The notes: a model not told the origin generated them from the letters alone. A stretch of DNA of 64,000 nucleotides from Alitta virens (GCA_932294295.1 OW028575.1:38070253-38134252); one strand, 5' to 3'; shown: positions 1 through 11,361, numbered from the stretch's first letter. Made by a program: numbers and translations.

Positions 1-1304
1 CTGAATAAGCTTCTTTTCAATCTAAAAAGATAGAATACCAGATTCCTAGAATTGAGGTAATGGTAGTCCATCTTTGGGATGTGTCATTTGTGGGGCTCGA
101 TTTAAGGTTTTTGATTATGACAAAAGCAAGCGGATGGGGATGAGAATTTATTTGCTGAAGTGGTTATATAAGCTTTCATCTGCCAGCTGCTCCGAGGGTG
201 GGAAAGAGGAAGCCCAACTGGCAAAATGTGGTTTGCCAAGTAGATGGCCACGAGGTATAATGTTACATATTGTGTTAAGGGTGTGCAATGACCCTGACCC
301 ACATCACGGCTACCACCAAGGTCTTAGCTACTACAGGGCTTGCAAAGTTGTTGCTTTATATAAACCTAGTTGTCGTATGAGACGATGGTTCCAATATGGT
401 AGCATTAGTTATTTAGTTGTAGTATGTTTAATTACATGTTAACCTGTACGGTCATTCAATAATCCAGAAAAGGGAAACGGGCAGGAATCACTGGAGTGTG
501 TATTGTGTAGAGCCCAGTGTTGGCCACTGGGGTTTCCAGGGCAATACTGTGGCCTGCCAACTGACAGAATTGTAAGCCTTTAAGGAATCTTAAACTGAAC
601 CAGAGAAATAAACTTTAAGTTTTAGTATTTTGCACACTGCATGATCGAGAACATTCATGCTAAACAGAGAACATTATCAGTGACTGGATACAGAGAACAG
701 TCATAATAACTAGATGTCATATATGGTGCATTAAGGTAGGCAATATGACTGCCTGTTAGTGATTGGGTAGATATAATATTATATGTCATTTTTACAATCC
801 TTTGTTAAGAGTGTGGCTACAAGGTTCCCCATACCTTGGCAATTTAAAGAACTGACATTCTAGGCATCGAACTTCATGTTTGTATATCATTTATTGCCTT
901 AAATGTGAGTCTGCAGACAAGTCCTAAGGTGTTTCATTAACCCCCTTTTTGGCTGGCATCTCCTTGGAGTACTTCAAGGATGAAAGATGGGGCTTTGTAT
1001 TTAATGCTATAAGAAGGGAGATGGCTGTCTGCCATCCCATTCCTCAAAAGAAATGTGTGGCCAATTGTCACTGAAAATATCTCGTTGGGCTTTGTAGCCT
1101 GTTTTGCCAATTGCTCTGATAGCGAATAAATCTTGTGTGTAATTGTGCCAGAGTTGTGTTCCAAGAATTTGTATCTTTCATGGACTGAATGGTGTAATGC
1201 CTTGCCTTTAATGTAAAGATCCAATCGTAAGATGTTGTTGCAGGTTCCAGGTTCTGCATGCACTGTTTGCATGACAATTGACATGAAAGTTGGTAGAGAC
1301 ATCC
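1..1304. other. No gene recognised
   Basis: This AT-rich stretch holds short open frames on both strands but none with splice signals or a recognisable product. The minus-strand frames between about 940 and 1300 overlap each other in different phases and contain no motif I know. The only repeat noticed is a short family D match at 491-540. Confidence 0.5.
491..540 (+). repeat. Dispersed repeat family D, short piece
   Basis: About 45 bases beginning ctggagtgtgtattgtg recur near 25480-25524 with few changes (both then read agagccc, a ttg, ggccact and ggggttt or agggttt). At the second site this block directly follows other family D sequence, so this is probably a fragment of the same element. 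The family is not one I can name. Confidence 0.45.
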
Positions 1305-1440
1305 AAAGTGCAGCCCTCTAAAGCAAGTTATTGCCGCTAGCGAGGGTTGATTGATGAGGTGAGAGAGAGGAGTCCAACCATGTTCCACATTTACCCCATA
1401 TTGGAGGGATCTTTTACTTGCCTCAGCATAGACATTGTAT
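1305..1440 (-). mobile_element. SINE A fragment, tail type 2, head missing
   Basis: Read on the minus strand this contains the SINE A body (cctcagcatagac, acatttaccccat on the plus strand) and the second type of 3' tail, whose end is marked by gtgcagccctc on the plus strand. The same tail, better preserved, is at 11160-11319. The tRNA-like head is absent. Another SINE A copy in the opposite orientation begins only 11 bases to the right. Confidence 0.65.
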
Positions 1441-1450
1441 GTATACAAAG

Positions 1451-1845
1451 CAGCTGGGTGGTATAGTGGTTAAGATATTAGCCACCTGTGCTGAAGGTCC
1501 TGGCTGGGGTTCGAATCACCCGGCACTCATCATCATTCTCCCGCCGCAGATGTAGTTGTGAAAAACCGGGATTGACTTTACACATGGACTTGGCAAGTTG
1601 TCAACACCCCACGGCAAAGGGGTGCATGTTATCATGGTATCTTACGGTACCCTAATGTTTATCAGGGTGCTCTTCGTGGGTAGCATCAACTGGATGCCTG
1701 TAGCATGGGATGTTAAATGGGCAGCGCCTTGTATTCGGTGTCTATGCTAGGGAAAGCGAAATAATCCACCCACGGGGTAAATGTGTAGGATGGTGTACAT
1801 TCCAAACTTGTTATCTCATCATTGCGTCTGCCCCCTACTGAAATA
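1451..1845 (+). mobile_element. SINE A copy with intact tRNA-like head
   Basis: The head begins cagctgggtgg. It has a box A-like block TGGTATAGTGG at 1459-1469 and a box B GGTTCGAATC at 1508-1517, the spacing expected of an internal RNA polymerase III promoter. The body and a degraded tail follow: ggtgtctatgctagg near 1737 and ggggtaaatgtgta near 1775 match other copies. About 180 bases between head and tail (1530-1712) have no counterpart in the other copies, so this is either a longer subfamily or a copy with an insertion. It is a SINE and not a tRNA gene, because the anticodon arm is not preserved. Confidence 0.75.
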
Positions 1846-3402
1846 TGCTTCGGAATATGGTAGGGATAGGCATTAGAGAAATCGGAGGATGGTGAACACA
1901 GATAGTAAGATGTACCCTGGTGATGCTGCTTGAGAGTAATTGAATGGGACACACAATAGAGTCTTTTCACTGAGCAGCCCTGAATTCAACAAGACATAAG
2001 TCATGCTGCTCCTCTTATAATTCATTTTGCTTTTCAGATATAGGAGATCATAACTAACCTATTCAATAAATACAATTTTCTCAGGGAAATAACAGATTTC
2101 AATTGAATGATAAGATGTCAAATATACATTAAAATGCACAAAACAAATACTGCTGCTAGGATGCACTTTGCTTCAACCAGTCACAGTGAAGGGCGGGAAC
2201 TTTTCTGTCGTAGCCAATAGCCACCTGGTGGAAATGTCAAGAAACTTCAGTGAAAATCCACTATTGAGTTCATATTTGATTATGAGTGTGCTGCCATAGT
2301 TGCTCGCATGCCAGGACTGTAATTCACTACCAAAAAAAACAAAGGGCTGTAGTGAGTCAAATTGAGAGTGAATTGTTCTAATTGGGGAGAACTGCAGCTG
2401 TTATCGGCTGGTGATCCTCATGCAAGGTTGCGTGAGAATGGGAAAGCAGCAGGCATTGAGCAGTAGCCATTGAGCGTAGTTGAGGCTGTTGCCTGAAACT
2501 CACCAGCAGCTACCAACAGGGTTTCCTTCTAGGGAGAGCAGAACACCACACATTGCCCATGGACCTCCTCTGGCCCGATCAATGCAAATGGAATGAATTG
2601 CAACAATGTTGGTTACACCGCTCTGCCATGTTACACGTTAATGGTATAGAACTGAGCTGAGAACTTGGCACCCAATAACTGTGGTCTGTTTACAGGCAGG
2701 CTGGGTGTAGCATGTTTTGCTCGTGGGACTGCGAGACTAGTACTGTACTTTTAAATCTGGTTGTGTAAGCTCGTTTTTTTTAGTAGTTCCACAACATGGA
2801 AGTGAAAAAATTCACAAATTTGAACGAAACCTTACTCCATGAATGCTTAAAACCTGACACCATCCATAAAAACAAATGTCTCAATATTCTTGATAATTGG
2901 AGATGTCATTATTGGAAAATTTCTCTTAATGAGCAAAGCCCATTGGCCTTAAATCACCCAGCATCAGAAGTTTTGTAACTGGCACATGTTCTAGAACCAA
3001 GATGACTGGTCTTAAGCTATTAGATGATAGATCTATGCTATAGGGATTGGTCATAAAACCACAAACAAAATGCATTTTGACTTTACTTTAACTAAAGTTG
3101 AGCTCCATTTTCTGATACTTAAACCATACTCTCCTTAACATGGCTTGTTGTCCTGCTATAGTGATTTATTGAAATCCCACTCATGGGACAAATGTGTAAC
3201 AGTTAAAGGTAATAAATAGTTTCAGGGAATCAGTCACTAAAAATCTTTCATTGATGTAATTAGTTTCAACTGGATGGAGTCATATTATTGAACACTTACA
3301 AAGGTATAATATAATGTTGAGTCAATAAGAGCAATGGAATTAAACAACTAGTGTTTAAGGGAATTTAGCATGGGGGACATCAGAGATAATACAATGCTAC
3401 AG
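1846..3402. other. No gene or repeat recognised
   Basis: AT-rich sequence without a convincing open frame, splice pair or known repeat. A 60-codon frame at 2796-2978 has no recognisable features. Confidence 0.45.
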
Positions 3403-3639
3403 TTGACGAAGTCCTACAAGCTCCGTCCATGGCCAGCCCTTGTACGCCGTCAGGAAATGCCCAAACTTTTCCTGGCATCAGACATTTCGCCCAGGGAACA
3501 TGACATGAAGCTGCTCAGCAGTTGTCCTCCGAAGCCCCAGGCAGCTAGGAGGCCTATCCTGCCTTCATCTACTCAAGATAAAAAGAAAATGCCAGCGTCT
3601 GGAGCCTTATGGCTTCTTTGTTGTATGTACATTGTATAG
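3403..3639 (+). CDS. Candidate terminal coding exon, unknown product
   Basis: The stretch from a possible acceptor (gctacag at 3396-3402) to a TAG stop is clearly more GC-rich than its flanks and translates to about 78 residues rich in Lys, Arg, Pro and Leu, starting LTKSYKLRPWPALVRR. The end is a short hydrophobic run (LWLLCCMYIV). The frame is also open upstream from an ATG at 3370, so a small stand-alone frame is possible. Against it, the acceptor has a poor pyrimidine tract and I recognise no domain. It is presented as a possible last exon of a gene entering from the left; composition is the main support. Confidence 0.3.
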   Translation: MTKSYKLRPWPALVRRQEMPKLFLASDISPREHDMKLLSSCPPKPQAARRPILPSSTQDKKKMPASGALWLLCCMYIV

Positions 3640-4385
3640 CTCCATGCTATTCACTGTATTCATAATATGTTGCCGGCATCCAATTTGTTTATCCCAAAAA
3701 GATAATAAGGAATTCGTACAAGGGGAACAGCAGTTTGAAGTTAGACAAATGTAGTTACATTACTCATACATTTGATGTTTTATTTGCAGTTAACGTTGAT
3801 GTTATGAAGAAGAAATTGTTTTTGAATTTTGCTATAACTTAATTTTGTTGGGCTGTATAAATATTAAAATGAATGGAAAACAAAAGAGCAAACTTTCGTC
3901 ATAAAGACAAGCTCAAGGGTTTCTTGAAATTGGACTGTCTTCACTCAACCCTGTGTTGAGCAGTCAACCATGGGTAGTGATGAATTTGATTGTTTAAGAC
4001 AGGTTGTCGTTCAGTAGAGGGTAAAACAAAGAATAGTCTAGGGCACCATCATTTTAATGTAATTCTAAAGTGATTTAAATGTGAACTAATGTAATTATTT
4101 GCAAAACCCCTGTTTAGTTTCTGCTGACCTGGTGTCTGAGCACAGTGCGTTCTTGTCATTGTTGCTGAAGTGCTCCTAACAACGCCTCTTGTTAGTAGTT
4201 GCAGTCATAACGAAGCTTATTGTTGAGACGAAGGCACTGAGAAGCTGCAACAAGTGCTGAGCAGGAGACTTTGGCTCAGGACTCCCACTAGTTAAGGCTC
4301 CTTCTTCTGTGTTTTTGCTTAGTTAAGGAATACTTCCAAAGTCCCTCCAAATAGCACCATTAGTGGAGGGAGCCAGACCAGTAAT

Positions 4386-5216
4386 TTGGGGATGGTAGTG
4401 AAGGTAGTTAGTCCTTGTGTAATGTGTATATTTTGTTGTGTTCTGTGTTGTTGCACAGTATTATACAGTAATAGTAATTTTCTGTCTGCGTCGGATAAAG
4501 CAAACGAACTTGAACATTTACATTTGGATTGGAACCGATTCTCACCGTGTTTAGATAAATTGATTCCAGATCAGATGTGGTAGCTCATAGATGTATCACA
4601 TGCATATTTTATACTGTTCTTTTGGGTCATTTCTTACAGTATTATATAGTAACAGTTACAGTTAGTTTCATAATCGGCTTACATCTATCACCAGATAAAT
4701 ATAAACCTTGATAAACGTAAGAAATTAATCTAATGTATCATAAATATGTACTTTTAGATCCGGTTTTGAGTATCCAGCTTTAACAGCTTTGTCTAGGTTT
4801 AATTTGAAGGGCCGTTTTTAATGAAACTAACTATTTCCTGTGTGTATTGGATAAAGCGACAAAAAGTATGCATTTACATTTGGATTGGAATCAATTCTTA
4901 TCATATTAAGATAAGTTTGGGATGGTAGTTGCGTAATGTGTATATTCTGTAGTGTTCTGTTGTGTTATACAGTATGACACATGCACAGTTATTTTTTGTG
5001 TCTGCATCGGATAAAGCAAACAACGTGTACATTTACATTTGGATTTGAACCGATTCTAACCATGTTTAGATAAATTGACTTCAGAGTTTGGGATTGCAGT
5101 TGGTCATTATACAGCAACAGCTACCCTTTTGTCTGGTGGGATAAAGCAAACAAGCTGTACATTTACATTTGGATTGAAACCAATTCTAACCAAGTTTAAA
5201 TGAATTGATTTGAGAG
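4386..5216 (+). repeat. Degenerate tandem repeat, about four units
   Basis: A block reading ggataaagc, then acatttacatttggatt, then a diverged ccgattctaaccatgtttagataaattga recurs around 4490-4570, 4852-4912, 5008-5085 and 5131-5210. Units 1 and 3 also share the preceding gggatggtagt and taatgtgtatatt. Spacing is irregular because family D sequence (4640-4835) lies between units 1 and 2. The overlapping short open frames here are by-products of the repeat. Confidence 0.7.
4640..4835 (+). repeat. Dispersed repeat family D
   Basis: This block matches 25150-25465 in the same order and orientation. Shared parts are acagttagtttcataa, ccttgataaa, gtaag, tatcataaata or tattataaata, ttttgagtatccagct, and a final tttttaatgaaactaacta. 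The second copy carries an additional roughly 70 bases internally. The family is unnamed, with no terminal repeats or coding sequence seen. Confidence 0.6.
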
Positions 5217-5885
5217 TAATTTGCATGGTCGGCTGTTCTTGATATCGATAAATATTTGGGAGATCTTTGGCCTTGTACCAATCCAGGATGTTCTTTTGCA
5301 TGCCTTTACAAGTGGACTAATGGATTTAGTCAGCTAGTGGTCTGTGACCATGCCAATAGCTGCCATAGATCCTTGAATGGTCAATGCAGAGTCTTTCACA
5401 CATTCCAACACAAGAGGGCATTGCCGATAGATTGCATGTTTGATTTGACATCGATTTCTGGGACAATTCTCCATCAGTCTTGCTACTGATGGGTAATATT
5501 GGTCTGCAGACAAACTCGTTACTTTCCATTTCATGGAGAATTTTCTGCAAGGACTTGAACACTCTCTACTTAATTTGCTGGCTTTATTGATAGTAAAGGA
5601 AGTGGGACCAGTTACAGAGGCCATCAAATTATCTGCATGGCGGCCTTTTACCTATTAGGGCCATAACAAACGCTGCTGGCTCCGATCGAAGTGCGACTCA
5701 TAATTTGGCCAAATCTACGGGCCTTATTTTGCCCCCAGCATCACGCCCAGCTGGGCCCTGATAGACAGTAATCGGGGCTTGCAGGGGACGTAAAATCCGG
5801 CCAGGCGGACGCAACGGAATTCCTTGTTCCCATCTGAAAACGACCTCACCAAGCCTCACCTCACTGCTCCTACCCAATCCAGCTG

Positions 5886-5921
<36 letters not shown>

Positions 5922-6339
5922 TAGAAAGATATTGTTTCTTAGTCTTACCCTGATACCCCCACTCTGTTCTTTGCTACAATCTGCATCAGAATGTCTGGAG
6001 GTGCAATGTAGTTTAGTTTAGTGTTGTACAACTGCGAATCTGTTTGCAAATAGGAGATGCATATTACAGGGTAGAACTGACTGGTGCGCTCAAAACTGAA
6101 GTACAGTGTAGAGATGTTGGAACTGTGTAATCATCTAAATAAATGGGTGTATCACATGATGCAGTTATCATCATTGTGATCATTGTGAATATAGCAAATA
6201 ACAGAAATTGTTCCAGGTATATATTGATCATCATTGTGGAATGAAATGCACTATAGGAAGTGTTACAAGCAAATCTGTCTCATATATCTTCACAGGCAAC
6301 GGTTGTTCATATTGTATTACGTAAATGCTACTGGACAGG
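5217..6339. other. No gene; GC-rich patch and CTG run
   Basis: No convincing gene. A GC- and CpG-richer patch lies at about 5640-5820, ending in a stretch with taatcggggc, which could be an unannotated regulatory element. A CTG run follows at 5885-5919. Overlapping open frames on both strands at 5256-5627 have no motif or splice support. Confidence 0.4.
5885..5919 (+). repeat. (CTG)n microsatellite
   Basis: About ten uninterrupted CTG units. Similar CTG/CAG runs recur across the window (27236-27276, 30815-30860, 35849-35873, 62180-62204), which is a general feature of this genome segment. Confidence 0.9.
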
Positions 6340-6950
6340 ACTGGTCTCAAGCTTAATCAGCTTATATGACCAGTTGCCATAGGCAGAAATAATGAAGATA
6401 AGATGCTGAGGTTTGGAGACTACGCCATATGACACATTTACCACATAAGTACGGGTGGAGGGGGCCTAGCTCAGCGGTACATGCTGGGCTTCCAACCACT
6501 GGGTCCCGGGTTTGATTCCCGGTCGAGCCTAAGTTGGATTGCTGTTTCATCCTTTATCCCATTGCCATGGTCCCTGCCGGTCCCATTTAGCCCATCAGGT
6601 GCAGAAATACAGGACGTAAAGCCCTAATCCACCACCACATGGTAGGGCCTTATACTTGCCATAGGGGAAGAGTAACACTCTTCTACTCAAGCCCAGTAAC
6701 AGCAGCTACAGATATTATAACAACAGTGGATGATGAAGAGTCCAACATATAGAGTTTTGTAGGATGAGGAAAAAAATATTGTATATACAATTAGACAATG
6801 AGTGCAAGGTACTTCCAACTGAACATTTCATAAAACTAACATCCAGCTAAGATATAGCTCATGAACAGCTCCAAGGCTGGGATTTGAACCCAGGATCTTC
6901 AATTGAGCTAACCAGTGCCTTAACCACTTAACCACTAGGTCACTCAGCTG
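6340..6950 (-). mobile_element. SINE A copy split by SINE B
   Basis: The left part (6340-6456) is the SINE A tail type 1 and body (gcttaatcagcttatatgacc, acatttaccacat). The right part (6788-6950) resumes with the rest of the body (agacaatgagtgcaaggt, catccagct) and the tRNA-like head ending cactcagctg at 6950. In between lies a SINE B copy. About 25 bases of SINE A expected at the junction are missing, so the insertion was accompanied by a small deletion or the junction has decayed. The head here carries a short internal duplication of ttaaccactt. Confidence 0.75.
6457..6787 (+). mobile_element. SINE B copy, tRNA-derived
   Basis: The head has box A-like GGCCTAGCTCAGCGG at 6463-6477 and box B-like GGGTTTGATTCCC at 6508-6520, within a perfect 5-base-pair T-arm (CCGGG/CCCGG). 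The anticodon stem does not pair, so it is not a working tRNA. The 3' part, about 110 bases ending gagttttgtaggatgagg, matches 8338-8445. The element sits inside a SINE A copy and is therefore the younger insertion. The head resembles Ala/Gly-type tRNAs, but I cannot settle its origin. Confidence 0.75.
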
Positions 6951-8337
6951 CAACTTCACAGACGAATTGAGGAAACAATTGCAGATCTGAGGTCACAAGT
7001 ACACCAATGTGCGTGCGTATATGTGCAGATGATTGGACCTGCATTAAAGCAGTGTTGTTGTCCAACTCCATCTGCACAATAGAGGCAGGAGAAGTTGGGG
7101 AGGCTGAGGTGGGCTAAAGCGTCAAAACATGCGGTGTAGGATGAATGGAGCGGTCAGCCAAGTGGTCATCCATCTTGCAATATGGCCGCCAAGCATGACA
7201 GGCCAGTGGTCATTACGCAGGGGCTGGTCACTGCAGTCTTATTTGGCCTCTTGCCACTCGCCCTGTGTTCATGCTTGGCCTGCAGTCCATCATATCTGGG
7301 CCTTCCATTAGTCCATTCTTCACACTGACCGGTGGTTCCCTTTGCCCAGCCTGACATGCTATGTATTGTACCCAGCTGCATTCATACTGCATGGTGCAAC
7401 AGCAGCAGCACTTCGATAATATCCTGTATGAGTTATTATACTCAGACATTGGAATAGCTTCATGCTTTTAGGATCAGTGGTTAACCTGGGTTGTTTCTGT
7501 GACATTGACCAGAGTGCCTGAATTCGAAACCAACCCCATCAATATGCGATGTAATACGGGACCTCATACCCCGAAGGTTGCTTAAACACAACAGATGGTA
7601 TTTGTTCAGTCTAGTTCAATAATTCAATGACCGATTCCATGCCCCAATTCTGTTGATAAAGTAAAAGTACGGTGTTTAAGCTGTAGTCCACCTATGTACA
7701 GTACAATGTATGGACTATTGCAGTGCAGTTAAGGTCAAATAGGTAAACAAATTAGGAGGATACACAATGAATGACTGATTAAATTATTTAATTAATTAAT
7801 TAAACGAGATGCTGAGGTCACAAAAGACCTATATGTCAATGTATCTGGTGTACAAAAACTCATTTCCGCCACTGTTGTGCTGGCCAGTTGAGACGACTCA
7901 ATGTGAACATATTAAATTGCCTGTGTCTCAAGTGAGAAGCACAATTCCTTAGCTCTGGCAGTGTCGATCACAAATGAATTCCAGCAAATCTCAGCGGATA
8001 ACACGGACATTGGGCATTAATGACAACAAAGTGGTGCCCTGTGAAAGGGGCTTACAGGGCGACCCTAGCAGGGATTAGTTGAACATGCAGGGCAGTGGTT
8101 GACACGGGCCTGCCTAGATCCGAGGGGAGCCTCCCCTGGCTCTCATTTGGCCCAAAGCAACGTTGTCAGTCAGAGGAGATGCAACCATCGCCAATCCATC
8201 ACGTCCCATCCTTGTCTCCGCATCAGCAGCCCTGCTCACTCATGCCAAAACATCAGTGTTGCACCCGCTGCCTCCCTGTCTATTGTAGTCAGTTTTCTTC
8301 ATCACTTTCTCTGCCTCCTGGCTGCTTGAAAAAATAT
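6951..8337. other. No gene recognised
   Basis: Short frames on both strands near 7130-7450 and 8095-8394 overlap in different phases and show no domain. A weak tRNA-like pattern at about 7470-7540 (ggatcagtggttaacc, then gaattcgaaacc) could be a very old SINE head. A TTAA-rich run is at 7785-7803. Confidence 0.4.
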
Positions 8338-8445
8338 CTGCTACTGCGGAATAACACACTTCTACCCTACTCCAGTGGCAGCAGCTATAGATAATATAAC
8401 AATAGTGGATGATGAGGAGTCCAACATAGAGTTTTGTCAGATGAG
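8338..8445 (+). mobile_element. SINE B 3' end
   Basis: This matches the 3' part of the SINE B copy at 6457-6787: ctactg, acacttctac, cagcagctatagat, ataacaatagtggatgatga, ggagtccaacatagag, ttttgtcag. No head can be found upstream with confidence. It ends directly against the 3' end of a LINE fragment lying on the other strand. Confidence 0.65.
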
Positions 8446-9512
8446 ATAATATTATATATATGCTTTTATTGACACAGTAATATCATACATGATACATTTG
8501 TCAAAAATAACAGATAAAAACGTGCACTAAGTCTACTTCTACTCACTATTTCTATATTCAATATATATATACATGGTATAAAAGTTAAAGGTATACATTA
8601 TCAATGGATTATCTATACATCCATGGTCCCAGTTGCTGAACAATAGCACGGTAATATGAGCATTAAGTTTCGTTTACCTACATTTGTTAAAATATAAATA
8701 TATATAGATATATATCGCATGCATACAGTAACCCTAAATACATATATTACTGCAGTTAATACTGTTCATTATCACAATGTTAAGTTAAGTACAACATTTG
8801 AATTAGGAGTATATATGACAAGGCATCGTGCACAGTTATGTACATGAGTGTAAAAGCACATAGATCACAATATATAAAAATGCTTGTAGTGCATAAACTG
8901 CTAGTTTGGGGGGTGATGGTTAATGCTCAACGATGGATGATGACCCAACCATTCATTAGGCATCAATATTTACAAGTAATTTTCCAAGGGATTTTAACAA
9001 CTCAGGCTCTTTTGATTTCATGATGGTCTTAAATTTGTGCTAAAAATTTTCCATGTGATCATTAGCTATTTTAAAGAGGTCCTCACGACTAAGTGTGTTA
9101 TGTGGGCATACTACGAGACAATGTTTTTCATCTTGGATTACATGCATATTGCATTTTAGGCATAATCTCTCAACTGCTGGTAATATAGGGTTTTCATGTC
9201 TACCTATTCCAATTCGTAAATTATGTGAGCTTACTCTAAATATGGCTATTTTATTATACATTTTTCTGCTAAGGTTTAGTAGAAGTTAGGGTTCTAGCCT
9301 GTAATCAGTCTTGATGAGTTTATAGTTCTAAGTTTTGGCTTTAGTGTAGAGTCATTGATTTCAGCTAGCATAGTTTCCTGACATTTCTCATAGATTTTAG
9401 ATTTGAACGTTTTAGCAATAGATTCTAGCTCATTGTTTACAAGTCTTAAATGGTCTCTTTGTGGATAGTGTTCATATTGTATATGTATTTTCTCCAAATT
9501 CTACAAGACTAT
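8446..9512 (-). pseudogene. Non-LTR retrotransposon (LINE) 3' end, decayed ORF2
   Basis: On the minus strand, 9512-9294 encodes NLEKIHIQYEHY...LKPKLRT. After a frame break, 9261 to about 8968 encodes NKIAIFRVSSHNLRIGIGRH, a CLKCNMHVIQDEKHCLVVCP segment and a C-terminal helix, with one in-frame TAG at 9040-9042. The order (basic linker, LRxSxHxLxIxxGR block, C-x2-C-x8-H-x4-C zinc-knuckle-like motif) is what follows the reverse transcriptase domain in many non-LTR elements. The 3' untranslated part runs to about 8446, where an AATAAA lies at 8467-8472. The copy is 5' truncated and inactive. The clade is not certain. Confidence 0.75.
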
Positions 9513-10144
9513 TGGACAACACACCTTCCATTTGCTTGTATTCTTCACATTGTATTCTCCGACAAACTGTAAACTGCAAATGCTGTTCAATCTGCTTAGC
9601 AGCTGTCCAACAGCCATGCAATATAGTCTGCAGCCATCCATTATACTATGCAGCCATCCAACATACCCATGCTGAATGACAATGATTAACTCTCAGCAGC
9701 TGATTGGAGGATATTGCAGGTTTCTGTGTAGCCTAGAATCCACTTCAACCAATCGCCACATTACATAGCACGTGTTTGTTGGAAAACTCAACCCAATATA
9801 CCATCAATTAAAATATCAATCAGCCAGACGCAGAATTTAATTCAAAGTTCCTCCCCGGCAGGCTTCTTCATTTAAAATTTAAGAGATGGAAGCTAGGAAA
9901 TGTGAGATGTGTCAAATCCAATCATTCATGTATGCAGTCTATATTATGGCTGCACTCCAGTATAGTAAAACTATATATTGTGTAGTGTATTTATCTATCA
10001 ATATAAGCTATAGCGTTATGTCAGGAAAGATAGTAGCTACATTAGGACTACGTAATCAGCAATACTATGGACAGTGATAATAATAGTAGAGTGCCTAGCC
10101 TGATGCACTGACTAAAGCTGCTAGGCAGTATAGTGTATAATGTA
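9513..10144. other. No gene recognised
   Basis: The sequence includes small imperfect repeats of agccatccan (9600-9665) and otherwise nothing I can classify. Confidence 0.4.
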
Positions 10145-10367
10145 TAGAAAGATAGATAGATATGGGAAGTGCAGCCCTCATTTACCCCATGTGTGGGATC
10201 TTTTACTAGCCTCAGCATAGACACTGAGTGCAAGGGACCGCCAATTTAACGTCTCATCCGAACGACATCCAGCTGGGATGATGCTCATGAAAAGTGTCTG
10301 GGACTGGGATTAAACCCGGGTCCTTCAGAGGAGCAGGCGAGCGTCTTGCCACTAGGCCACCCAGCTG
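10145..10367 (-). mobile_element. SINE A, full length, tail type 2 with GATA tail
   Basis: Read on the minus strand it starts cagctgggtggcc with box A (GGCCTAGTGG) and box B (GGTTTAATCC), followed by the body (cagctggatgtc; cctcagcatagac on the plus strand) and tail type 2 ending at tatgggaagtgcagccctc (plus strand). It finishes in a short GATA run (10148-10162). The body-to-tail joint is shorter than at 11160-11319. This is one of the best preserved heads in the window. Confidence 0.8.
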
Positions 10368-10384
10368 CTTCTATAGTGTATAGT

Positions 10385-10460
10385 ATACTCCCCAGACAGA
10401 TGAGAAAGACTCGTGCATGAACAGGCCTGGCAAGGATGGGATTGTAATTGTCGATTGAGC
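10385..10460 (+). repeat. Low-copy dispersed repeat
   Basis: About 60 bases (atactcccc, gatgagaaagactcgtgca, tgaacaggcctgg) resemble 44748-44810 (aatactcccg, aattgagaaagactcaagc, ttgaacagacctgc). Similarity judged by eye is around 70%. The family is unidentified. Confidence 0.35.
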
Positions 10461-11159
10461 TCGTCTATGGGGATAAAATCCGATTAATTTACAATTATAC
10501 ATTTTCATTTGGCCATACCATACTTGATTGTTTTCGGTAGCCATGGTAACTGATACGTTTGAAATATATACTTGCATACATTGTCATGTCCTTTCTTCCG
10601 GTCTTCATTCATGGGAGCTATAGCCTTATTCTCTTCTATGGAGTGATTCTTTGTCTGGCAGACGAGAGCAGAGAAGAGACTGTTTACATCATTAAGTGGG
10701 GAATTAATCTATTAAGGCATGACAACGTGGAACACGGCAGTGATTCTGGGAAGCATGGATTGGATTTTGTGCAGGGATGCCTAGATGGTGCTATGATGCC
10801 ATTATCTTTGCATCGCTCGCATGTAGGTGATATTCCCACAGGGAGGTGTGGTCTCCCCACACTTAGTGCAGTCTATTGATTAAGACAGGCCTAGCCATAG
10901 CGCCCCTGGCTCAGCTGACGATCCAATTAAGGGCGACAATTTTATGAGCTCCACTCCTGAGTTGTAAGTGTGAATCCTGACCACACGTTAACCACCCCCC
11001 AACCAAGTGTCTTGACACCTTGGCCCATGTGTGTTTAGTGAATAACGTGTTAATCATAGCAGAGCAGTGTTTTATGGTCTGACTGTGCATGGTCTACGAA
11101 AGTGCATCTCTCCCCCCCCCCTGCATTCATGAACATCATGCAACATCCAGCCATCTTGG

Positions 11160-11330
11160 CTCTATAATGCTGAGGCAAGTAATAGATCCCACCTATGGGG
11201 TAAATGTGTAACATGTAACACTCCTCGTATTTCACACCTCATCAAACAACCCTTGATAGCGGCAAGAACTTGCCTTAGAGGGCTGCACTTCCCATATCTT
11301 TTCTATCTATCTATCTATGGATAAAATACT
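11160..11330 (+). mobile_element. SINE A fragment, tail type 2 with TATC tail
   Basis: The head and upstream body are missing. It contains gctgaggcaagtaa, ggggtaaatgtgtaacatg and then the full tail type 2 (cacctcatcaaacaaccc, gatagcggcaagaac, gggctgcacttcccatatc), followed directly by a (TATC)n run at 11300-11319. The simple repeat sits exactly at the element's 3' end, so it is probably the retroposon tail. Confidence 0.75.
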
Positions 11331-11361
11331 GACTGCCAATAAAATACATCAATGTCAGTGT

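Noticed and set aside
1451..1530. Possible tRNA gene
   Set aside because: Box A and box B are present but the anticodon arm does not pair, and the same head recurs attached to a SINE body elsewhere.
6457..6530. Possible tRNA gene with a perfect T-arm
   Set aside because: The anticodon stem is broken and the sequence continues into a SINE body shared with 8338-8445.
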